From Myxococcales bacterium (lineage in GTDB: Bacteria > Myxococcota_A > Bradymonadia > Bradymonadales > Bradymonadaceae), in contig SKMT01000118.1 of NCBI GenBank assembly GCA_007120915.1, positions 1-7,833 of the forward strand: DNA of 7,833 bases, given 5' to 3'. The stretch's first letter is position 1. Every line of letters starts with the position of its first letter. The position numbers and the translations under genes are program-made. Shown in pieces: positions 1-6,971 of this stretch. The notes under the pieces are model-generated. The model did not search any database, was not told the origin of the DNA, and worked only from the letters and a program-made list of their open reading frames with translations.

Positions 1-1
1 C

Positions 2-871
2 GGCAGTGTCGAAACCGAGCAAACTCTTCTGTCGACTCCTCCAGACCCCGATGCCAGCACCGAACTCGCCGCCGAAAGATCCGCTCCGGGCGATGAGTCT
101 GAAGTCTACAACCTCAGCGATCTCGTCGAAGAACCTGACGACAGTTCCACCGACTCCGGCGCTCAAGTCGCTAGATCCAGCGACGATACAACCTCCACCC
201 TTGACCGGCCATCCTTCGAACGGGATGCCGCCAAATCAACGCACCACCTCACCGATGACGATGCGGAAGTCGACTCGCTGATCGCCCGACTGGCACGCCT
301 TCAGACCAAAATGATCGCCGGCATCGTCATCACCGTCTTCGTCATCCTCGCCGCCGCCACATGGGTGGTCATCGAGTTCGAACCCTTTGTGTTTGCTGAC
401 GACAAAGATATGCAGGAGGTCGCTCAGTTCGCCGCCCGCGGCGCCGATGGCGACCAGTCCGACTCCGCTTCCGACTCTGACGACGCTGTCGAACAGCCCA
501 ACGATGACCCGCTCGACCCTACCGCAGCCGATCCCCAGCAGGACGCCCCCCGTGAGGTCACCGTCTCTGACGAACAGGATGATGACCAGCCGGACGATGA
601 TTCCGAAGAAGACGAGCCCTCCGAACAGCAGCAGGACGAAGAAGACGAACAACCCGAACAGCAGCAGGACGAAGAAGACGAACAACCCGAACAGCAACAG
701 CACGAACCTGCCGCTGAACCTCAGCCTCGTCCCGAACCTCCGCCCGCTCAATCCGAACCCGAGCAACCTCCGCCGGCCCAACAGCAACCACCGCGACTGG
801 ACGGACCAGGCGAAACAGGTGATGATGATGATGATGAGCAAGAGGATGGTCCGCCTCGCCTGGACCTGTGA
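2..871 (+). CDS. Acidic single-pass membrane protein, 5' end outside the window
   Basis: The reading frame is open from the first complete codon in the window to TGA at 869-871 (289 codons visible), so the true start lies upstream; the internal ATG at 311 sits at the head of the membrane helix and is not a credible start. Visible order: an Asp/Glu/Ser-rich, probably disordered segment (residues 1-90), a short basic stretch ending RLARLQTK, one hydrophobic helix (about 104-124), then an acidic tail in which about 60 of the last 166 residues are Asp or Glu. The tail has 11-residue repeats (EQQQDEEDEQP), a Pro/Gln/Glu section and a DDDDDE run. Positive charge before the helix suggests cytoplasmic N-terminus and periplasmic tail. 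No catalytic domain is visible and I do not recognise the family; a cytoplasmic domain could lie in the missing N-terminus. It is followed after 33 nt by the TPR gene, probably in one transcript. Confidence 0.8.
   Translation, partial: GSVETEQTLLSTPPDPDASTELAAERSAPGDESEVYNLSDLVEEPDDSSTDSGAQVARSSDDTTSTLDRPSFERDAAKSTHHLTDDDAEVDSLIARLARLQTKMIAGIVITVFVILAAATWVVIEFEPFVFADDKDMQEVAQFAARGADGDQSDSASDSDDAVEQPNDDPLDPTAADPQQDAPREVTVSDEQDDDQPDDDSEEDEPSEQQQDEEDEQPEQQQDEEDEQPEQQQHEPAAEPQPRPEPPPAQSEPEQPPPAQQQPPRLDGPGETGDDDDDEQEDGPPRLDL
623..708 (+). repeat. 33-bp tandem repeat inside the acidic membrane-protein gene
   Basis: Two identical 33-bp units (623-655 and 656-688) are followed by a diverged partial third unit beginning GAACAGCAACAGCACGAA. 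The unit length is a multiple of three, so copy-number change would lengthen or shorten the periplasmic tail by 11 residues (EQQQDEEDEQP) without a frameshift. The two full copies being identical at the DNA level suggests recent duplication or ongoing homogenisation. Confidence 0.9.
821..835 (+). repeat. (GAT)5 trinucleotide microsatellite
   Basis: Five in-frame GAT codons followed by GAG encode DDDDDE near the C-terminus of the acidic membrane protein. Nearly all other Asp codons around it are GAC-rich mixtures, so the pure GAT run stands out as a slippage product. It keeps the frame. Confidence 0.85.
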
Positions 872-904
872 TATTCAACGTTGCCCCTTCATCCGGGAAT
901 TGCC

Positions 905-1795
905 ATGCCGTATCGCCTGACGCTTCTATTGGTCGCCGCCGCTGCGTTGCTTCTGATGCCCACCGCCGCCGCCGCAGATGACGACGCCTATCAGGAGATG
1001 CTCCAACTCAGCAGAGCCGCCGCCGATGCCGTCGATGACGGCAACTTCGAGCTGGGCGCCGTCAAGTTCCGTCAGGCCTTCGACGCACACCCCGATCCGG
1101 TGCTGCTGAACAATGAGATGATCGCCTGGTACCGCGCTGACGACTGCCACAACGCCCTTGTTCCAGCGCGCACCTTCCTGGATCTGTACGGACAAAATGA
1201 GGAAGACATCGACGAATCGGACCGGCGCAATGTGCGTACCGTCACCATCGAGTGTCACCTGCAGTTGGCGGAACGGGCGCTCGACGACGATGATCTGATC
1301 CTGGCGAACTACCACCTCGATATGGTCTCGCCCAAAGACCATGACGATGATGAACAACAACGCTACACCGCGCTTCGCGACGATCTGAGCGCACACCCTG
1401 ACTTCGATGCTGCTCCCTCCGACGACACGCCCTCCGCTGCCGCCTCTCCCGGTGATGGCTCCAGCAGCCAACACTTCGCCTGGGGCCAGATCGCCGGGGG
1501 CGTAGCTCTGGCTGGCATTGGATTATCGATGCACACCGTTGCGTTAAGCAGGCAGTCCCAGCTTCAGTCGCTGGCCGAAGAAGACGCCTCACTGTTTGAA
1601 GAACGCCGCTCTGATTGGTCGGACTACCAGAACACCGCTCGCTGGATGGTTCCCACACTCTATGTGTTGTCGGCGGCGGCCATCGGCTCCGGGACCTACT
1701 TCTTGCTTCGCGACGAATCAGGCCCGGGGCTCTCCTCGATCTCCCCGGCCATCGGTCCCGATCACACCGGACTGACGCTCACCGGCCAGTTCTGA
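905..1795 (+). CDS. Periplasmic TPR protein with two C-terminal hydrophobic segments
   Basis: The 296-aa product starts with a clear signal peptide (MPYRLTLLLVAAAALLLMP, cleavage probably after Ala24 in TAAAA before DDD). I chose ATG 905 over in-frame TTG 881 because it begins the signal peptide directly and has GGGA at 895-898 with 6 nt spacing. Residues about 33-100 form TPR-like helix pairs (DGNFELGAVKFRQAFDAHPD, then LLNNEMIAWYRADDC). Cys81 and Cys117 are the only cysteines and may form a disulfide. An acidic Ser/Pro/Ala linker (165-190) leads to two hydrophobic segments (about 192-214 and 247-268) separated by a charged helix, and the chain ends in GLTLTGQF. This architecture is common for uncharacterised envelope TPR proteins of myxobacteria-like organisms (from memory); the role is likely scaffolding or envelope assembly, but no substrate can be named. 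It is spaced 33 nt after the upstream gene and 27 nt before the next, consistent with an operon. Confidence 0.85.
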   Translation: MPYRLTLLLVAAAALLLMPTAAAADDDAYQEMLQLSRAAADAVDDGNFELGAVKFRQAFDAHPDPVLLNNEMIAWYRADDCHNALVPARTFLDLYGQNEEDIDESDRRNVRTVTIECHLQLAERALDDDDLILANYHLDMVSPKDHDDDEQQRYTALRDDLSAHPDFDAAPSDDTPSAAASPGDGSSSQHFAWGQIAGGVALAGIGLSMHTVALSRQSQLQSLAEEDASLFEERRSDWSDYQNTARWMVPTLYVLSAAAIGSGTYFLLRDESGPGLSSISPAIGPDHTGLTLTGQF

Positions 1796-1822
1796 TGGCG
1801 CTTTCCTCCAGTTGACGTACCC

Positions 1823-3109
<1,287 letters not shown>

Positions 3110-3227
3110 GAAGCAGTCAACGACGTCGTGACCGAGCAAAAGCGCTACGTCGAGAACATTCGACGGAAACTGGACTGAACTCCCCCGCTATTTGCGACCG
3201 AATCTACTCTTTGACCGCTGCTAACGC

Positions 3228-3809
3228 TCAGTCGGCGTCGTCCGACTGTTCGAGCAGCCATCTCGTCTCTTCGATATCATCCTGAAGTTCACCGCCCCAG
3301 TCCGACTCTTCGGCTTCCTCGTATTCCGCAGCGTCCTGAGCGCTGACCTGGTTGCCGCTTAGATACCCCAGCATCATCACCAGGCCCACCAGCACCAGAA
3401 CCACCGCCACCAGATGGGTGCGCTGTACCCCGCCGAACAACTCGCTGACCCCGCTGAACACTTGATTGCCACCGGAACCGGACGATTCCGTGCTCACCGC
3501 CCCGCTCGCTGTTGCCGGAGTGGCACTCTTGATACGCCCCGCCTGACGTGCTTCCTGGATGGGATCGACTTTGCGGTGGCCTGTATGCCGTTCGTACGCC
3601 TCGATCACCTTCGCGACATCCAGGTGCATCTCCCGGGCGTAGTTTCTCAGATGGCCTCGGGCGAACACCTCCGCTTCGTATTCTTCGAACCGGTCTTCTT
3701 CGAGATGGCGCAGCATCGGCTTGGGCACACGGGTCATCGCTGCGACGTCATCAATCGTCAGACCTCGCTTCTCCCTTGCCTCTTTGAGCAATGTCCCCGG
3801 TGACTTCAT
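3228..3809 (-). CDS. RodZ-like HTH membrane protein, short form
   Basis: The 193-aa protein has an N-terminal Xre/HTH_25-type helix-turn-helix (about residues 5-74) with the pattern typical of RodZ: SPGTLLKEAREKRGLTIDDVA, then EAEVFARGHLRNYAREMHLD. A Ser/Gly/Thr linker follows, one hydrophobic helix (about 131-150, LVAVVLVLVGLVMMLGYL) and a strongly acidic periplasmic tail ending QSDDAD. RodZ links the MreB cytoskeleton to the envelope and helps set rod shape; the E. coli protein is about 337 aa with a periplasmic beta domain, which is absent here. I preferred ATG 3809 to in-frame GTG 3830 because the former matches the usual start of the HTH domain, with GGAG about 15 nt upstream; GTG 3830 would add seven basic residues. 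It may be a true RodZ variant or a RodZ-like membrane regulator. It converges on the UGM-like gene and diverges from the beta-barrel gene. Confidence 0.85.
   Translation of the reverse strand: MKSPGTLLKEAREKRGLTIDDVAAMTRVPKPMLRHLEEDRFEEYEAEVFARGHLRNYAREMHLDVAKVIEAYERHTGHRKVDPIQEARQAGRIKSATPATASGAVSTESSGSGGNQVFSGVSELFGGVQRTHLVAVVLVLVGLVMMLGYLSGNQVSAQDAAEYEEAEESDWGGELQDDIEETRWLLEQSDDAD
3229..3248. terminator. Possible hairpin between convergent genes
   Basis: A perfect 7-bp inverted repeat, CAGTCGG and CCGACTG with a 6-nt loop, lies at the 3' end of the RodZ-like gene and overlaps its stop codon, just downstream (in the other direction) of the UGM-like gene. Neither strand has a U-tract after it, so it is at best a weak or Rho-assisted bidirectional terminator. 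Part of it may simply reflect the coding sequence for SDDAD. Confidence 0.25.
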
Positions 3810-4140
3810 ACTGCGTTTTCTACGCTCCACATCTATAACTTCTTGCTAAATGGGACTACCACTAGGGCTTAACTGCTTGATCATTCACACGTTCGCGCCT
3901 GCTTACATACTCCATCTACATCGAATTGCAACCCTGCACGATCATCTTCTGCGCTGCGGCTGAATGCGGCTGTGCGCCGACAAACCTCGACCTGTCGTAA
4001 CAGAGTGCTGGAAACGCGATGATTCGTAACCGTCGTGCTGTATCCTAATGTGCTACTTTAAGACTGCAGGATGAACCTCAACACGTCAATTTTGCCTTCG
4101 TAACGGCTTGTACTTCCGCAGCCGACTCCCCCCCTGAAAC
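3810..4140. other. Lower-GC divergent intergenic region without a gene
   Basis: This stretch between the RodZ-like gene and the beta-barrel gene is roughly half G+C, visibly lower than the genes on both sides. I see no coding frame with a ribosome-binding site, no tRNA or rRNA signature, no transposase remnant and no repeat array. The minus-strand promoter for the RodZ-like gene should lie near 3830-3890; a TATAGAT hexamer-like element sits at about 3831-3837 (minus strand) but no good -35 accompanies it. A run of seven C at 4128-4134 precedes the candidate plus-strand promoter. Confidence 0.6.
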
Positions 4141-4169
4141 TTGACACCTGAGAGGGGCATTGATAGCTA
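4141..4169 (+). promoter_or_regulatory. Candidate sigma-70 type promoter for the beta-barrel gene
   Basis: A perfect TTGACA (4141-4146) is followed after 17 nt by TAGCTA (4164-4169), with TG at 4161-4162 in the extended -10 position. The -10 match is poor, so the call rests mainly on the -35, the spacing and the position upstream of a gene with no closer neighbour. It predicts a start near 4176 and a leader of about 125 nt. The -35 is flanked by CCCCT (4131-4135) and AGGGG (4153-4157), a short inverted repeat that could be an operator. Confidence 0.35.
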
Positions 4170-4195
4170 TTCGGAGTACTCGACAGCGGCCCCGG

Positions 4196-4246
4196 CCCGT
4201 CGCCTCACACCACCCTGAACACCCCCTGGCGGCGGGACCTCTTTTT
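4196..4246 (+). promoter_or_regulatory. Leader hairpin followed by T-run (possible attenuator)
   Basis: CCCGTCGCC (4196-4204) can pair over nine positions with GGCGGCGGG (4228-4236), with a single G-U wobble and a 23-nt loop. Five bases later comes TTTTT (4242-4246), and the barrel gene's ribosome-binding site follows at 4290. The arrangement resembles an intrinsic terminator inside a 5' leader. The gap between stem and T-run is longer than in canonical terminators, and no known riboswitch or leader peptide is recognisable, so this is suggestive only. Confidence 0.3.
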
Positions 4247-4289
4247 GGGTCATCCGTCTGTCGCCGTGGTCTTTCCCGGCCGTACCCCC

Positions 4290-4295
4290 AAGGAG
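4290..4295 (+). promoter_or_regulatory. Ribosome-binding site fixing the start at 4301
   Basis: AAGGAG ends 5 nt before ATG 4301 and is the best Shine-Dalgarno in the window. It decides against the longer in-frame frame that is open back to TTG 4160. Confidence 0.9.
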
Positions 4296-4300
4296 TTGTC

Positions 4301-5923
4301 ATGTTGGTCCGTACTGTCCCCCTGCTCGCAGCAGTCACCTCAGCAACCCTGTTGCTCTTCTTCGCGCCTCCGGCGCAGGCAGCGGAGTTTACTGACCTGC
4401 TAAGTGCCGCCGACGACCTCGATGACGGCGACCCCGACACCTACAACCCCTGGGACTTCCACATCGAGCCGTCGTTTACCTTCGACTACTCCACCGCCCA
4501 GATCTCACGGGAAGCACCCTGTGTGCCCCACGACTATCCAACGGCAGACGACTACCCGGAGATGGACTCCGAGCAGTTGGGCGATTACAGCGATTTCGTC
4601 CACTCCAACCCCCGGCTTATCAGCGAACGCGGCCGCTGCGACGAACCGACCATCGTGTACAACAACGAGATGATGTATCGCCAGCTTCGCCACACCCTGG
4701 ATTTGGAGCTGCGCGCCGGGCTGTACAAGGACCTGGAGTTGCGCGTGAACTTCCCCTACGTCATCAACTCCAGCCGCGGGCTGCGCTACCACGACGACGT
4801 CGACGAGACCAATTCCAGCGTCGATCCCGCCACCGGAGACATCCGCGATCACGGTGAAGATGTCTTCGATGATGGCGTCGACTACCAGCAAGAACGCGGC
4901 GCCTACGCCTCGGCGCTGGACCAGTACCAGATGTACCGATTCATGGAACTGGACGACGACTTCCGCAACTACGACCGAAGCGGAATGGGCGACCCCTCCG
5001 TAGGCATTCACTGGGCCCCCTGGAGTGACTACCGCGACGACACCAAGGCGACCATGGTGGTAGGCATGGACTATGTGATGCCCATCGCCCCCATCCAGAA
5101 GGCCGACAACGACGCGGTGGGCGAAGGGCTGCACAAACTGGAGTGGAATCTCGCCGCCTCCAAACGCTTCGACTGGATTGAGCCGTACTTCGGCGCCCGC
5201 TACACCCTTCCCATCCCGGCCACCGATTCGCTGTACGGCGACGTGCATGAGGGCTCCGGGGACGAAGGAGCCGGCCAGGTGGTCACCAACCCCCCGCACG
5301 AAGGGATGTTTACCATCGGCACCGAGTTTATCCCCTATGAAGATCCCGAAATCGGCGCTCGCTATGGCGTCGACTTGCGCTTTGAGTTCGGCTACACCTC
5401 CGAGGGGCGTGACTACACTCCGCTGTTCGACCACATGACCGCCGACGATAACCACTGCAACGGAAAACGCCTCTCCGATGTGCAACCGAGCTTCGACGAC
5501 CAGGGAACGCTTGAGAATCCCGACGACGTCGCCTGTAGCTGGGTCGTGCAGCAACCCTCCAACACCGCCCCCCCGGAATACAACCTGCGAGACACCGACG
5601 CGAACACCCAGTTTCAGTTCGATGATCTGATGACCGTCGACGACTACGGCACCTTCTCCGGGATGCTCGGTGTCTATCTGCAGCCCACCGAATACTTCCA
5701 GTTTCGCACCACCGCTTCGCTGACCCACCACCAGTCCCACCTGCTGACCAATGCACGAACCGGTCGCAACACCGAACACACCGACGAGGACACGGTCGAC
5801 ATGAATGATCCCCGCGAGCGTAACCCGGCATACAACCCGGCCTACGACAACTCCGGGGACCGCTTCCGCGTCGAACGCTTCAACACCTGGCAGCTATCAG
5901 CGACGCTGGCCGTGCAGTTCTAA
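4301..5923 (+). CDS. Acidic outer-membrane beta-barrel protein, family not recognised
   Basis: The 540-aa product begins with a signal peptide (MLVRTVPLLAAV...APPAQA, cleavage after residue 27) and ends LSATLAVQF, an alternating hydrophobic strand with terminal Phe, the usual signal for the BAM outer-membrane insertion machinery. Many amphipathic strand-like segments are visible, for example LELRAGLYKDLELRVNFPYV (from about residue 135), KATMVVGMDYVMPIA, EPYFGARYTLPIP, GARYGVDLRFEFGYT and SGMLGVYLQPTEYFQFRTTA. They are separated by Asp/Glu-rich loops (such as DHGEDVFDDGVDY) expected to face outside or the periplasm. The mature part has four cysteines (74, 113, 386, 412), in two pairs that could form loop disulfides. 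The strand style recalls the broad transporter/phenol-degradation MetA barrel group, but I cannot assign a family or substrate. It stands alone, with its own candidate promoter and leader, and converges on rsmI with 9 nt between stop codons. Confidence 0.85.
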   Translation: MLVRTVPLLAAVTSATLLLFFAPPAQAAEFTDLLSAADDLDDGDPDTYNPWDFHIEPSFTFDYSTAQISREAPCVPHDYPTADDYPEMDSEQLGDYSDFVHSNPRLISERGRCDEPTIVYNNEMMYRQLRHTLDLELRAGLYKDLELRVNFPYVINSSRGLRYHDDVDETNSSVDPATGDIRDHGEDVFDDGVDYQQERGAYASALDQYQMYRFMELDDDFRNYDRSGMGDPSVGIHWAPWSDYRDDTKATMVVGMDYVMPIAPIQKADNDAVGEGLHKLEWNLAASKRFDWIEPYFGARYTLPIPATDSLYGDVHEGSGDEGAGQVVTNPPHEGMFTIGTEFIPYEDPEIGARYGVDLRFEFGYTSEGRDYTPLFDHMTADDNHCNGKRLSDVQPSFDDQGTLENPDDVACSWVVQQPSNTAPPEYNLRDTDANTQFQFDDLMTVDDYGTFSGMLGVYLQPTEYFQFRTTASLTHHQSHLLTNARTGRNTEHTDEDTVDMNDPRERNPAYNPAYDNSGDRFRVERFNTWQLSATLAVQF

Positions 5924-5952
5924 GCGGGCTGACTACTCGTTGCTCAGCGCTT
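5922..5952. terminator. Possible hairpin spanning the convergent stops of the barrel gene and rsmI
   Basis: GCTGA (5928-5932) pairs with TCAGC (5944-5948), and AAGC (5922-5925) with GCTT (5949-5952) after a 2-nt GG bulge. The structure covers both stop codons, where a shared terminator would be expected, but neither side has a T-tract and the stem is interrupted. Confidence 0.2.
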
Positions 5953-6781
5953 CGATCCGCCCGTAAATCGCCGACCGCGGCACGTCACACATCTCATCGA
6001 CCACCTCTTTGATGGTTCGTGAGCTGACTTCTTGGTCAGCGAGCACACGAATCAGCCGGTCCGCTTCTGCCCACTGCTGCTGCCCTTCTTCGGGCTGGAG
6101 TGCCGGGCCCACACACAGCACAATCTCACCGTAGATCGAATCTCGACTCTCCAGCTCGGCGAGCACCTGCCCCACCGGGCCGGTGACGTACTCCTCATGC
6201 ATCTTCGTCAGCTCCCTGCCCAGACAAACCTGACGGTCCTCCCCCAGCACCTGCTGCATCTCTTCGAGCACATCCAACACCCGGTGCGGTGATGCATACA
6301 AGAGCACGGTCACCCCGAGTTCAGCCAACTGTTCGAGCCGCTCGATTCGCTTCGCCGACTTCGTCGGCAAAAACCCCTCGAAGAAAAACCGGTCCGTCGC
6401 CAACCCCGACGCGCTCAGCGCCACCACCGCTGCCACCGGCCCCGGCAGCGCCACCACCTCCAGCCCCCGTCTTCTGCACTCTCGGACCAGCTTAAACCCG
6501 GGGTCCGAAATAGTGGGCGTGCCCGCGTCGGTAACCAACACCACCTGCCGGCCCTGCTCTACGCTGTCCGCAAGCCCTCCCACCTTCTCAACGGCGGTGT
6601 GCTCATCATAGCGCTCCAGCCGCGGTTGCCCCTCCTTCCGTTCGATCCCCAGCAGTTTCAGCAACTTTCCGGTACGCCGGGTATCCTCGCAGACGATAAC
6701 ATCCGCGCCGCTGAGCGCCTCGATCTGCCGCGGCGTCGCATCCTCCAGATTCCCGATCGGCGTCGGACAGACTACAAGCAC
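5933..6781 (-). CDS. rsmI: 16S rRNA (cytidine(1402)-2'-O)-methyltransferase RsmI
   Basis: RsmI uses S-adenosylmethionine to 2'-O-methylate C1402 in the decoding centre of 16S rRNA, tuning start-codon choice and fidelity. The 282-aa product is close to the usual length (about 286 in E. coli) and shows the tetrapyrrole-methylase fold motifs in order: CPTPIGNLEDATPR (5-18), CEDTRRTGKLL (31-41), the YDEH segment (58-61), VTDAGTPTISDPG (83-95), ALPGPVAAVVAL (111-122), FEGFLP (134-139) and the C-terminal helical region beginning around RTIKEVVDE. AGTPTISDPG replaces the more common AGTPLISDPG, a conservative difference. The start is GTG 6781, supported by an AGGGAGG ribosome-binding site 6 nt upstream and by the family start just before the TPIGNLED motif. 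It lies 187 bp downstream of the right-end gene on the same strand and converges with the barrel gene. It appears intact and functional. Confidence 0.97.
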   Translation of the reverse strand: MLVVCPTPIGNLEDATPRQIEALSGADVIVCEDTRRTGKLLKLLGIERKEGQPRLERYDEHTAVEKVGGLADSVEQGRQVVLVTDAGTPTISDPGFKLVRECRRRGLEVVALPGPVAAVVALSASGLATDRFFFEGFLPTKSAKRIERLEQLAELGVTVLLYASPHRVLDVLEEMQQVLGEDRQVCLGRELTKMHEEYVTGPVGQVLAELESRDSIYGEIVLCVGPALQPEEGQQQWAEADRLIRVLADQEVSSRTIKEVVDEMCDVPRSAIYGRIEALSNE

Positions 6782-6787
6782 ACAACA

Positions 6788-6794
6788 CCTCCCT
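6788..6794 (-). promoter_or_regulatory. Ribosome-binding site of rsmI
   Basis: On the minus strand AGGGAGG lies 6 nt before the GTG at 6781-6779. It makes GTG the start even though no ATG is available nearby in this frame. Confidence 0.85.
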
Positions 6795-6847
6795 GAGCAT
6801 CCCCATCAACGTTCCGATACAGCTCTTCGCTTTCCAGCACCTCAGAA

Positions 6848-6880
6848 CCCGGGGCAGCCTGAACTGCGACTGGCCCCGGG
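6848..6880. terminator. GC-rich hairpin between the right-end gene and rsmI
   Basis: CCCGGGGC (6848-6855) and GCCCCGGG (6873-6880) are a perfect 8-bp inverted repeat; AG (6856-6857) and CT (6870-6871) can add two pairs past a bulged G, leaving a 12-nt loop. It lies about 90 nt downstream of the right-end gene's stop and 67 nt before rsmI. On the minus strand it is followed by TTCTGAGG, not a proper U-tract, so it could be a Rho-independent terminator of low efficiency, an mRNA-stabilising 3' structure or a leader structure of rsmI. Confidence 0.45.
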
Positions 6881-6908
6881 CTACGGGTCGAGCAATGAAC
6901 CTCCACGG

Positions 6909-6971
6909 GCACCCAGCGCCCAGCGCCTAGCGCCTAGCGCCTAGCGCCTAGCGCCCAGTACCCAGCGCCTA
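6909..6971 (-). repeat. Nine tandem heptamers, consensus T(A/G)GGCGC
   Basis: Read on the minus strand from 6971, the array is TAGGCGC, TGGGTAC, TGGGCGC, four TAGGCGC, TGGGCGC and TGGGTGC: nine contiguous 7-bp units (63 bp) with no spacers. The first unit supplies the TAG stop of the right-end gene. Units are partly diverged at positions 2, 5 and 6. It resembles the short tandemly repeated heptamers described in intergenic regions of cyanobacteria and other bacteria, although the consensus here is its own. No nearby gene appears to use it as an obvious binding site. Confidence 0.92.

Noticed and set aside
236..878. Minus-strand frames with leucine/phenylalanine-rich or poly-His translations opposite the acidic gene
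   Set aside because: The hydrophobic and histidine runs are the reverse complements of the GAA/CAG and GAT repeats in the real gene.
3414..3803. Plus-strand open frames inside the RodZ-like gene
   Set aside because: They overlap the conserved HTH coding sequence on the other strand and show no domain of their own.
3964..4029. A 21-codon plus-strand ORF in the divergent intergenic region
   Set aside because: No ribosome-binding site, no signal peptide or motif, and ordinary length for a chance frame.
4160..4300. Extending the barrel gene start to TTG 4160
   Set aside because: It would place 47 basic, proline-rich residues before an evident signal peptide, while a strong AAGGAG sits right before ATG 4301.
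4505..5779. A 424-codon minus-strand open frame opposite the barrel gene
   Set aside because: Same cause: its valine- and glycine-rich translation mirrors the GAC/GCC-rich codons of the plus-strand gene, and it has no ribosome-binding site or motif.
6909..6971. The tandem repeat as a CRISPR array or telomere-like element
   Set aside because: Units are 7 bp with no spacers, and the array is single and internal to an intergenic gap.
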